From assembly GCF_000758165.1 (NCBI RefSeq), contig NZ_JNUP01000031.1, positions 1 through 64,000 of the forward strand: a stretch of 64,000 bases of DNA, in the 5' to 3' direction. Numbering within the stretch: the stretch's first letter is position 1; every line of letters begins with the position of its first letter. The notes beneath the pieces were generated by a model. It was not told the origin of the DNA. It saw only the letters and a list, made by a program, of their open reading frames with translations, and made no database searches. This DNA is from Spirochaeta lutea (GTDB taxonomy: Bacteria > Spirochaetota > Spirochaetia > DSM-27196 > Salinispiraceae). The position numbers and the translations under genes are program-made. Below, in pieces: positions 25,047-32,781 of the stretch.

Positions 25047-25075
25047 TTGTAGCAATATTTAATTCCAGATAGTAT
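25047..25075 (+). promoter_or_regulatory. Candidate promoter of the rex operon
   Basis: TTGTAG, 17-nt spacer, TAGTAT. The region is much richer in A and T than the surroundings. Alternative -10 hexamers overlap, so the exact position is uncertain. Confidence 0.45.
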
Positions 25076-25102
25076 TGTATTAAGTATAGGCAAGTTGATA
25101 TA

Positions 25103-25120
25103 TTGTGAAAAAAGGTACAA
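25103..25120. promoter_or_regulatory. Candidate Rex operator at the rex start
   Basis: TTGTGAAAAAAGGTACAA is 18 bp, the length of the Rex consensus TTGTGAANNNNTTCACAA. The left arm is perfect; the right arm keeps ACAA but has three mismatches. It overlaps the ribosome binding site of rex, so binding would block translation start or elongation by polymerase. Binding is inferred. Confidence 0.5.
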
Positions 25121-25122
25121 TA

Positions 25123-25800
25123 ATGGGGCAAGGATTAAATAAGAGTTTGGTACTGCGTTTGGTGCGGTATTTGCGTGTTCTGAAGAAGCTGAAGAGCCTC
25201 GGAATCGTTAATGTGTTCTCCAACAACCTGGGAGATGCCGTCGGGGTTACTCCTGCGGTGGTCCGGAAGGACTTTTCACTGATTAATATCCAGGGCAATA
25301 AGCGGGGTGGCTACAATATTGATACCCTCATGGCTGAGCTTGGAAATATTCTGGGAAAACAGGAAGGACAGGATGTGATCATCGTGGGATGCGGGCGTAT
25401 CGGAACCGCATTGATGAATTACAAGGAATTCGACAAGGAAGGAATCCGTGTGGTAGCCGGATTTGATTCCGATCCGGTCAAACAAAACACAGAATTAGCC
25501 ATCCCTATCTATCCCATCGAAACCATGCGGGAGTACGTCAAAGAACGAGGCATCGAGGTAGGAATCTTGGCTGTGCCGGAGAGCGCAGCAAACCGGGTGT
25601 TCGACGAAATGGTAGGCGCCGGCATACGGGGCTTTTTAAACTTTACCAGTGTGGAGCTGAAGTGCGAGGGAAAATGTGAGCGTACATCCTGCCCCAGAAA
25701 CTGCACCGTCCACAATGTTAACATCGGGCTGGAACTGGAGAACCTTTTCTACCTGATAAACATGGATAAAATTAAAGAAACCTCCCAGGAGAATGCATGA
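25123..25800 (+). CDS. rex: redox-sensing transcriptional repressor Rex
   Basis: A 225-residue Rex protein. The winged-helix N-terminus (RLVRYLRVLKKLKSLG, VTPAVVRKDFSLI) is followed by a Rossmann domain with VGCGRIGTALMNY and FDSDPVKQN. Rex senses the NADH/NAD+ ratio and represses fermentative and hydrogenase genes. ATG 25123 has AAGG upstream; the GTG at 25105 is also in frame but falls inside the candidate operator. It is divergent from the hydrogenase operon, which it very likely controls, and begins an operon with four accessory genes. Confidence 0.92.
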   Translation: MGQGLNKSLVLRLVRYLRVLKKLKSLGIVNVFSNNLGDAVGVTPAVVRKDFSLINIQGNKRGGYNIDTLMAELGNILGKQEGQDVIIVGCGRIGTALMNYKEFDKEGIRVVAGFDSDPVKQNTELAIPIYPIETMREYVKERGIEVGILAVPESAANRVFDEMVGAGIRGFLNFTSVELKCEGKCERTSCPRNCTVHNVNIGLELENLFYLINMDKIKETSQENA

Positions 25801-26153
25801 CCTACCAAACCATTCTCCGCAGCCTTGAGGCGGAGCTACATAACACCTGTACCACCTACCAGGAAGCTGATATTACAAACTTCGTTGCCAGCGATCTGAT
25901 GAGCGACGTCCTGGTGGTGGAAGACGAGGAGTTTCTGTTGATCACCTCCTTGAGCACCGAGCAAGCCGTCCGCACCGCAGATATTGTGGGAGCCAGAGGA
26001 ATTCTCCTGGTGAATGGAAAACGTCCCCAGCCCGGAATGCTCACCCTGGCCAAGGAGCTGAACAAAACCCTCATCACCACCCCTTATCGGATGTTCAAGA
26101 CATGTACAATCCTCGGTGATATCCTGGCCAAAGAAGGGCATCCCGTACAATGA
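25797..26153 (+). CDS. DRTGG-like domain protein
   Basis: 118 residues resembling the DRTGG domain: an N-terminal helix, the SDLMSDVLVVEDEEFLLIT segment, a central VGARGILLVNG strand-loop, and a C-terminal FKTCTILGDIL helix. It aligns in pattern with the second DRTGG protein of this operon at 27113-27448 (SDLLSDVM, then NIALYRTE). DRTGG domains are also found beside CBS domains and in phosphotransacetylase; no biochemical role is known. It overlaps the end of rex (ATGA) and the following gene in the same way, so translation is coupled. Confidence 0.7.
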   Translation: MTYQTILRSLEAELHNTCTTYQEADITNFVASDLMSDVLVVEDEEFLLITSLSTEQAVRTADIVGARGILLVNGKRPQPGMLTLAKELNKTLITTPYRMFKTCTILGDILAKEGHPVQ

Positions 26154-27082
26154 CCCCGGATAACAGCGGCTTTCGTATTCTCGGAGACAATACCCCGAGT
26201 TTTATCATCGAACTCATGTACCGTATGAAGGTTCGGGATGTTATGAGTCGACGGTTAATCACCGCCGGTAAACAGGACCCCCTGGAACACCTTCAAAACC
26301 TCATGCGGCAAAACCAGATTACCGGCATACCCGTGGTGGATGGCAAACGACTTTTGGGCATCATCAGCATGGATGATATTATCCACGCCCTGGAAGAGAA
26401 TTGTATGCACTGCCCCGCTGAAAGCCGCATGACCCGGAACGTGATCGTCCTGGAAGATGACATGCCCCTGAGTTTTGCGATTTCCTACATGGAAAAATAC
26501 CATTTCGGCCGGTTTCCGGTACTCACAAAAACCGGGGAGCTGGCGGGAATCCTGACCAGCCGGGATATTATTGTGCATTTACTCCTTGCCATGAATAAAG
26601 AATTGGAAGCTATGGAAAAAAACCTGGTAACCCGGGAAAACTACGAAGAGGGCGGAACCCTGTTCCGTGAATACACCACCCGAAAATTTGACTTCGAGAA
26701 TGCCGGCAAGGCATCCACGGAAATAAAAAAGGTACTCACCGACCGGGGCCTCGGCCCCAAATTAGCCCGGCGGGTAGCAGTGGCAAGCTACGAATTGGAA
26801 ATGAACCAGGTCGTACATTCCCTGGGGGGAACCATCAGCTTCACCCTTACCAAAGACTGGGTAGAGATCCTCGCCCGGGACCAGGGTCCCGGAATTGAAG
26901 ATGTAGAAGCAGCCCTCACCGAGGGGTGGTCAACCGCCAACGAATGGGTGCGCTCCCTGGGGTTCGGCGCCGGAATGGGCCTTCCTAATACCAAACGAGT
27001 GAGTGATGAGTTTTCCATCAGCTCCTCCCCGAACGGAACCCGGGTACAAACCCGGTTTTTTATAAAACAAACCCAGGAGTAG
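26150..27082 (+). CDS. CBS-pair protein with C-terminal RsbW-like ATPase domain
   Basis: 310 residues. Two CBS domains occupy about 25-150 (VRDVMSRRLITAG, GIPVVDGKRLLGIISMDDII, then FGRFPVLTKTGELAGILTS). The C-terminal 120 residues form a GHKL ATPase: N box SYELEMNQVVHSLGG, G1 DQGPGIED, G2 GFGAGMGLPNTKRV. This is the arrangement of an adenine-nucleotide-sensing anti-sigma-type switch. A CMHC pair near residue 85 might be redox-active or metal-binding. Its partner is not in the window. It is coupled to the DRTGG gene by a 4-bp overlap. Confidence 0.85.
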   Translation: MTPDNSGFRILGDNTPSFIIELMYRMKVRDVMSRRLITAGKQDPLEHLQNLMRQNQITGIPVVDGKRLLGIISMDDIIHALEENCMHCPAESRMTRNVIVLEDDMPLSFAISYMEKYHFGRFPVLTKTGELAGILTSRDIIVHLLLAMNKELEAMEKNLVTRENYEEGGTLFREYTTRKFDFENAGKASTEIKKVLTDRGLGPKLARRVAVASYELEMNQVVHSLGGTISFTLTKDWVEILARDQGPGIEDVEAALTEGWSTANEWVRSLGFGAGMGLPNTKRVSDEFSISSSPNGTRVQTRFFIKQTQE

Positions 27083-27112
27083 CCTGGGGTAATTGCCCAT
27101 AGGGAGTACTAC

Positions 27113-27448
27113 ATGACCGTAGAAAAAGCAGCCAAGGAACTCAATCTTGAAGAAGTTCTCACCCCGCCGGAACATACTGAGCTTCAGGGAGGCTATACCA
27201 GCGATCTTCTGAGCGACGTGATGGGGAATGCCTCGGAGGGCGAGGCCCTGATCACCATCCAGGCCCATAAAAACACCGTGGCCGTCGCCACTCTGGTGGG
27301 ATCTCCCGCCATAATCATCTGTAACGCCAGGCAAATTCCCGAAGACATGATCCAGGCGGCCGCCCAAGAAAACATTGCACTGTACCGCACCGAGGAAAAC
27401 CAGTTCACCGTCTCGGGAAAACTCTTCCGTCTTCTCAACAGCAAGTAA
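27113..27448 (+). CDS. DRTGG domain protein
   Basis: 111 residues with a clear DRTGG-type pattern: GGYTSDLLSDVMGNASEGEA, ITIQAHKNTVAVATLVGSPA, IIIC, and IALYRTEENQFTVSGKLFRLL. The domain's biochemical role is unknown. GGGAG lies 6 nt before ATG 27113. Together with the gene at 25797 it gives two DRTGG proteins flanking the CBS-ATPase protein. A heteromeric complex is a reasonable guess. Confidence 0.8.
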   Translation: MTVEKAAKELNLEEVLTPPEHTELQGGYTSDLLSDVMGNASEGEALITIQAHKNTVAVATLVGSPAIIICNARQIPEDMIQAAAQENIALYRTEENQFTVSGKLFRLLNSK

Positions 27449-27457
27449 GGACCCGCC

Positions 27458-28219
27458 ATGCCCGAAGGCCTGCCAACCCGAGAAACCACGCTGCTCGCCG
27501 ATCTCCATATCCACTCCTGTCTAAGCCCCTGCGCGGATATCGATGTAAGCCCGGCGACCCTTGCCCGCCGGGGTGCGGAGCTCGGCCTCAATATGATGGC
27601 CCTGACGGATCACAATTCATCCCTGAACTGCCCTGCCTTTGCACTCTGCTGCGAACGCTGGGGCATTATCCCGGTATTCGGCATGGAGCTTACTACCGCC
27701 GAGGAGGTGCATCTTCTCTGTCTATTTGGGGATTTGAACGCCAGCATGGAATTCCACCACCGGGTTCACCGGAGCTTTCCACACATTCCTCTCAACGAAG
27801 ATATGTGGAATCCCCAGTACGTGGTGGACGATCAGGAAAATGTCATTGACCAGGTACCCTACCTATTAACATCGGCAAGCACCCTGAGTCTGACCGAAGC
27901 AGTTCAGCAGGTACATTCCCTGGATGGGTTGGCGATTCCCGCCCACATCGATCGGTCCAGCTTTTCCCTATACAGTCAATTGGGCTTCATGACCAACGAC
28001 CCTTTTGACGGCGTAGAAATCACCCTAACCCCAGATGAAAGCGAATTACGAATCTCCCGGGGTTCCATGCCCTGCATTGCCGATTCAGACTGCCACCAGC
28101 TTTCCGACCTCGCCCAACGCCATACCCGGCTGTCCTCAGTAACCGGGGATTTCTCAGGACTGCAGCAGGCATTGAAAAACCGGCTGACCTCCCCGGTGTT
28201 TACCTATCCCGGGGGATGA
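27458..28219 (+). CDS. PHP-domain metal-dependent phosphoesterase
   Basis: A 253-residue PHP protein. The metal ligands are seen as ADLHIHSCLSPCADID near residues 14-29, LTDHNSS, the Glu in FGMELTTAEEVHLL, PAHIDRSS and ADSDCHQ. PHP enzymes of this type act as phosphatases or as trans-acting phosphoesterases on nucleotides. AAGGA precedes ATG 27458. The same gene is found next to DRTGG and ATPase genes in hydrogenase loci of other anaerobes; its substrate is unknown. Confidence 0.85.
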   Translation: MPEGLPTRETTLLADLHIHSCLSPCADIDVSPATLARRGAELGLNMMALTDHNSSLNCPAFALCCERWGIIPVFGMELTTAEEVHLLCLFGDLNASMEFHHRVHRSFPHIPLNEDMWNPQYVVDDQENVIDQVPYLLTSASTLSLTEAVQQVHSLDGLAIPAHIDRSSFSLYSQLGFMTNDPFDGVEITLTPDESELRISRGSMPCIADSDCHQLSDLAQRHTRLSSVTGDFSGLQQALKNRLTSPVFTYPGG

Positions 28220-28284
28220 TTTCAGTAGCCTATCTCCAGAGAACCTTGCTATACTACGAAGAACCGAGGAAGAAGGAGCACTGT

Positions 28285-28833
28285 ATGAAAAAACGCGCCG
28301 TACTAATGCTTCTCAGCATCCTGGTGCTCGGAGCAGCCGGGGCTGAGAGTGTATCCCTTCGCGCAGCCACTGGGGCGGTTTTGGGCACCGGTGATGTTTT
28401 CCGCGGTCTTGGCATTGAGCTGCACGGACAGTACAATGTTTTAGGCACCGGAATACACCTTGGAATCTGGTCAAACATTCATGCAGACTTCTGGACGGAA
28501 CAAATTGCCATTCCCCTGGGACTGACCCTGGGATTCGGAAAAAATGTGTACATTCTCGCCGGTACCACCCTGGGGAGCACCCCGGTTTTCGATCTCCTCA
28601 AGTCCCCGGAAACGGTGGTCACGGATATCCTCAATACCTACGGCTTAGGCGTGCACCTTCCCCTTCTCCCTCTGGGGGATTCCATGGTTTTCGGCAGCCT
28701 GAATGAAATAGTATTTACCCTTCCACGCCTGAATCCCGATGACCAGGATACAGTAAACCCCTTCGCATCCCTGGAGGCCTTCGCCATGGGATTAAAGGGG
28801 TATGTCATGGTTAGTTTTGAGATAAGTCACTAG
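28285..28833 (+). CDS. exported beta-rich protein, probable small outer-membrane barrel
   Basis: 182 residues. It starts MKKRAVLMLLSILVLGAAGA, a clear signal peptide with likely cleavage after AGA. The mature part alternates hydrophobic and polar residues with many Gly (LGTGIHLGIWSNIHADFW, IPLGLTLGFGKNVYILAG), as in small outer-membrane barrels, and ends ...GYVMVSFEISH. ATG 28285 has AGAAGGAG upstream. I do not recognise a family. It follows the PHP gene by 65 bp and may or may not be cotranscribed. Confidence 0.65.
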   Translation: MKKRAVLMLLSILVLGAAGAESVSLRAATGAVLGTGDVFRGLGIELHGQYNVLGTGIHLGIWSNIHADFWTEQIAIPLGLTLGFGKNVYILAGTTLGSTPVFDLLKSPETVVTDILNTYGLGVHLPLLPLGDSMVFGSLNEIVFTLPRLNPDDQDTVNPFASLEAFAMGLKGYVMVSFEISH

Positions 28834-28893
28834 ACAGGTTTCGGGCCAGCCCCGTGGGACTCCCAAAACCCGCCCGCGGTTTTCGGAGGATCT

Positions 28894-28998
28894 TAGTGCG
28901 GAAAAGGTTGTAACTTTAGGCCTCCGCGACACTATCCCTGGGTTAGCTTTCGGAACGTGCCGCCATATCTGGTGCAGTTTACAACCTTTTGCGCACTA
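28894..28998 (+). repeat. Intact 105-bp inverted-repeat element, copy B
   Basis: Same length and orientation as copy A, with about three differences (a G in the left terminus, and two inner bases). It fills the convergent gap between the barrel gene and ftsK. Confidence 0.85.
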
Positions 28999-29013
28999 TG
29001 AAAGGAGTATACC

Positions 29014-31746
29014 CTAGATAACCCGTTCCGGGCTCCGGAGGATCTCCCGGGGTTTCGAGCCGTTCTGCGGTCCAACAATACCCATGTCCTCTAGCATCTC
29101 AACCATCCGTGCCGCCCGGTTGTAACCGACCTTCAAACGCCGCTGGAGATAGCTGGCCGAGGCCTTCCCCGCAGTGGTAACGACCTCGATAGCCTTCTCC
29201 ATCAAGGGATCCTCCAGATCATCCTGGTAGAATGGCTCGTCCTCATCCTCAATAAAAATTTCCTCATCGATGTAGTCCGGCTCACCGAGGGTTCGCACAT
29301 GTTCTACCACCCGCTCCACCTCCTCCTCCGAGAGGAAGGCACCCTGCATCCGGAAGGGGAAGGGATCCCAGGCGCTGGTAAAGAGCATATCCCCTCTGCC
29401 CAGGAGTTTTTCCGCCCCCTGCGCATCTAAGATGATTCGGCTGTCCACCTTACTTGCCACCATAAAGGCAATCCTGCTGGGAATATTGGCCTTGATGAGC
29501 CCGGTAATAACATCCGTACTGGGACGCTGGGTAGCTAATACCAGGTGAATTCCCACCGCCCGGCTCATGGCTGCCAGCCGCGCAAGGGTTGATTCTAACT
29601 CCTTCCCCGTAGTTGCCATCAAATCCGCAAACTCGTCCACAACCACCACAATATACGGCAACGGTGTGGTAGCAATATTCTTCGCCTTTATCTTCTTGTT
29701 GTAGCTGCGGATGTCCCGTACGGCCATCGCATCCAAAAGGCTGTATCTCCGCTCCATTTCATAAAGGCACCACTGCAGGGCTTGAAAGGCCTTTTTGGGA
29801 TCGGTGATAACAGGGGTTAGGAGATGGGGAATATCGTTGTAGAACTTCAATTCAACAATCTTCGGATCAATGAGCACCATCTTGACCTCTTCGGGACTAC
29901 GCCGGTAAAGCACTGAGCAGATCAGACTGTTTACACAGACGGACTTACCGCTCCCCGTTGCACCGGCAATCAGGAGATGGGGAGTCTTGGCCAGATCAAC
30001 AATCTGGGCATCCCCGGTGATATCCTTGCCCAGGGCCACTGGAATTTCATGCCGGGGGTCATTGAACTGGGGATCCTGAAGCAGTTCCGCAAAGCTGACC
30101 AGGTGACGGTTCTTGTTTGGAATCTCTATTCCCACAGCGTGTTTCCCCGGTATGGGTGCAACGATCCGAACGCTTTGGGCAGCCAGGCGCAGGGCGATGT
30201 TATCCGCTAAATTAACAATCCTGGTAAGCTTCACTCCGGGCGCAGGGAGAATCTCGAACATGGTGATGACCGGCCCCTTACGGATCCCCGTCACATCCGC
30301 TTGGATCCCGAATTCTTGGAGGGTGGTCCTCAAAACCTCAGCAGCATCGGTGGTTCCCTTATCAATTCGCCAATAATCGCCATTCTCACGGATATCTAAA
30401 ATTCCACGGATGGGTACATCATAGGGGCCGGTAAATTTTGCCGGTTCCACCGGGGGCAATACGGATTCATCCACGGGCTCATCCCCAACGGAATCTCCGG
30501 ATTCCTCAAGAATCAGATCCTCCTCACCTTCATCCATTTCAACGATTATTTCATCCGAATCCTGGGGTTCCTCCGGTTCAACAACCACCCCATCCTCAGG
30601 CTCCTCCTGAAAATCTTCCAGGATCCAGCTTCTTTGGGATTGTTCAGCATCATCATCCAGGGGGTCTGTGGAGATTCTTCCCCGGGTAAAAAACACCTGG
30701 AGTGGCTCCTCCTCCCCGGAGGATTCACGGTCCGTTTCTTCCACCTCTCCCGATGGGTGAATATTAGCCTGGGTTACAGCATGGGATTCCGGTTCTCGGG
30801 TGTATTCATCCGGCGAACCGGGCTCTTCCAAACCGGCATCCAATAAAAAGTCGTAGGCGTCATCCACAGATTCGAGGAATGGCGGATCATGTTCTTCGGT
30901 GTTTTCCACGTCTCCGTCCTGGTTCAGATCCTCAGGCGATAGAGCTTCAGCAGCTTCCATCTTTGCTTCAAAATCCTGCTCTGTCGCAGAATCAATTACC
31001 GGGTCCGGCCCACCTACTGCATCTGACACGGGAGCAGGCTGCTCCAGACGATCCATCTCTTCCCCGGATTCCCCGGATTCCCCGGATTCCCCGGATTCCT
31101 CGGAATCACCGTAGAACCAACTATCCTGGCGCATCAGGGATGCCTCCCGGGGATCAACCTCGGGTAACCCTTCAATATCCTGATGAAGATCCCCAGTATG
31201 CTCGGAGCGGTCGTCATACTGAGAGGGTTTATGGAGTTTCTCGTCTCGACTGGGAAAATCAACCAGGGAACCACTCCCCCTCTTCCGACGTTGATACCAT
31301 CCCCCGCTATTAACCATCATGAGCATAGAAATGGCGGTAAGAAGACCGAATACCGCTGCAGCTCCCTCCCTGGACATTGCGTCGGCCGCAAACCGGGTTA
31401 CAGGACTGAGCCGGTAGGTTTCAGAAAAAAGTATCCGCAGGGTAACCGCCAAGGAAAGCGACGGAACAATGCCTGCCAGAGAACCGAACCAGAGACCATG
31501 GGGAAATATGCTTTGTCCGGCACACCAGGCTTGTACAAATAAAAAAATGGGAATATAGGCGGCTGCCCAATGAACAGCCTCAAAGAGCCCCTTCATGGGC
31601 CACCCGATAAGCCGGAGAAGGTACGGCCCCGGGTTATCGGGATATACCATGTCGTAAATCCCCGCAGCCACCAGTGAAACGGCAGTAATTCCGGCTAATC
31701 CATAAAGAAGTATTGATAGTGCAACATTTTGACCCTGGTTCTTCAC
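29014..31746 (-). CDS. ftsK: DNA translocase FtsK/SpoIIIE
   Basis: About 910 residues. Four hydrophobic segments lie within the first 150 residues, followed by a long acidic, low-complexity linker to about residue 430, then the motor: alpha domain, GATGSGKSV near 593, VVVVDEFADLMATTGK and the RPSTDVITGLIK segment. The C-terminal gamma domain (EKAIEVVTTAGKASAS, RAARMVEMLEDMGIV) recognises KOPS-like sequences in other bacteria. It pumps chromosomal DNA at the septum. GTG 31746 is preferred, with GGAGG five bases upstream; ATG 31764 is an alternative. Confidence 0.93.
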   Translation of the reverse strand: MKNQGQNVALSILLYGLAGITAVSLVAAGIYDMVYPDNPGPYLLRLIGWPMKGLFEAVHWAAAYIPIFLFVQAWCAGQSIFPHGLWFGSLAGIVPSLSLAVTLRILFSETYRLSPVTRFAADAMSREGAAAVFGLLTAISMLMMVNSGGWYQRRKRGSGSLVDFPSRDEKLHKPSQYDDRSEHTGDLHQDIEGLPEVDPREASLMRQDSWFYGDSEESGESGESGESGEEMDRLEQPAPVSDAVGGPDPVIDSATEQDFEAKMEAAEALSPEDLNQDGDVENTEEHDPPFLESVDDAYDFLLDAGLEEPGSPDEYTREPESHAVTQANIHPSGEVEETDRESSGEEEPLQVFFTRGRISTDPLDDDAEQSQRSWILEDFQEEPEDGVVVEPEEPQDSDEIIVEMDEGEEDLILEESGDSVGDEPVDESVLPPVEPAKFTGPYDVPIRGILDIRENGDYWRIDKGTTDAAEVLRTTLQEFGIQADVTGIRKGPVITMFEILPAPGVKLTRIVNLADNIALRLAAQSVRIVAPIPGKHAVGIEIPNKNRHLVSFAELLQDPQFNDPRHEIPVALGKDITGDAQIVDLAKTPHLLIAGATGSGKSVCVNSLICSVLYRRSPEEVKMVLIDPKIVELKFYNDIPHLLTPVITDPKKAFQALQWCLYEMERRYSLLDAMAVRDIRSYNKKIKAKNIATTPLPYIVVVVDEFADLMATTGKELESTLARLAAMSRAVGIHLVLATQRPSTDVITGLIKANIPSRIAFMVASKVDSRIILDAQGAEKLLGRGDMLFTSAWDPFPFRMQGAFLSEEEVERVVEHVRTLGEPDYIDEEIFIEDEDEPFYQDDLEDPLMEKAIEVVTTAGKASASYLQRRLKVGYNRAARMVEMLEDMGIVGPQNGSKPREILRSPERVI
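31061..31096. repeat. 9-bp tandem repeat in the ftsK linker
   Basis: Four perfect copies of TCCCCGGAT, with diverged flanking units, encode repeated Ser-Gly-Glu in the FtsK linker. Copy-number change would keep the frame. Confidence 0.85.
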
Positions 31747-31941
31747 AACTGCCTCCGGCCTCATTATCGGACGAAGGGGTCCGCATAATTAGACCGGGGT
31801 CAGTTTTTTTCTCCGGTGTTAGGGTCTACACAGCCCCCAGAGAACTAAACAACCTACCCTTCCGGGCCATCGACCCTGCCCCCTCGAGGCAGTTCATCAA
31901 AATCCACACCCCATCCGGAGGGCTGTGCATGGTGGTTCGCA

Positions 31942-32739
31942 TTAGGAAAGAAATAGTAACCCAGAAATACCCAGGGGAATCAGGTACAGGGCAAACCAGC
32001 CGAGTTTTCCCGCCCGTACAACCTTCATGAGGAGTACCAGAGAAACAAGCCCCACAAGAAAACTCGATATCGACCCTGCAACCAAGGGCGCCAGTGCTAC
32101 CTGTGAACCTAACTCAGCCGCATCCTTCAGGGTCAATACCAATGCCCCAAGGATGGCGGGTATGGATAGTAAAAAACTGAATTCACCGGCAGTTTGCCGG
32201 TCCATCCCCCGGAATAGTCCTGCGGAAATGGTAATTCCCGCCCGGCTGATTCCCGGAAACACCCCCAACCCCTGGGCAATACCGCATACTACCCCATCAA
32301 TCCAGGTCAGCTCCCCGTAGCTTTTTTCTCCTCCGAACCGTTGGGACACCAGAAGAATCCCGGCAGTCACCAAAAACAACACAGAAACCACCGGTATCGC
32401 AAAGCCCTCGGCAAAATCCTTCACCGCAAAGCCGATGCCGGCTGTAATAGCGGTCGCAATCACTAGGATTCCTGCAGCGCGAACCTGGCCAAAATCCTCT
32501 TCATCGCCCCGCCGTCTTACCCACCGGTACATACCCGTTACCATTCGGCCGATCCGGGCTCTAAACACAAGGAGCACAGCCACCAGGCTTGCACCGTGGA
32601 GCAGCACATCAAACAGCAAGCCGATATCCTGCAGCCCCATGGTGTGCTTAAGAACAGCCAGGTGTCCGGAACTTGAAACCGGTAGGAACTCAGTAACCCC
32701 CTGAAGAGCCCCGAGTAATACCGCCTGTAATACACTCAT
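31942..32739 (-). CDS. uppP: undecaprenyl-diphosphatase UppP (BacA)
   Basis: A 265-residue integral membrane protein with about eight hydrophobic segments. The two catalytic motifs are present: GVTEFLPVSSSGHL at residues 14-27 and FPGISRAGITIS in the second half. It dephosphorylates undecaprenyl diphosphate to recycle the carrier for peptidoglycan synthesis. AAAGGA lies 9 nt before ATG 32739. It is 42 bp downstream of the lytic transglycosylase gene, so both may share a transcript. Confidence 0.94.
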   Translation of the reverse strand: MSVLQAVLLGALQGVTEFLPVSSSGHLAVLKHTMGLQDIGLLFDVLLHGASLVAVLLVFRARIGRMVTGMYRWVRRRGDEEDFGQVRAAGILVIATAITAGIGFAVKDFAEGFAIPVVSVLFLVTAGILLVSQRFGGEKSYGELTWIDGVVCGIAQGLGVFPGISRAGITISAGLFRGMDRQTAGEFSFLLSIPAILGALVLTLKDAAELGSQVALAPLVAGSISSFLVGLVSLVLLMKVVRAGKLGWFALYLIPLGISGLLFLS

Positions 32740-32781
32740 AATTATGATTCCTTTCTATTCACATACTCTGCCGGTTTCCGG

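Noticed and set aside
30879-31313. Open frame of 144 codons on the plus strand opposite the ftsK linker, with repeated IPR units
   Set aside because: It is the antisense reading of the ftsK 9-bp tandem repeat; ftsK is a clear gene on the other strand and this frame has no family resemblance.
31747-31941. Small gene in the gap between uppP and ftsK
   Set aside because: Only short frames without ribosome sites are present; the T-rich stretch near 31805 is not preceded by a convincing hairpin.
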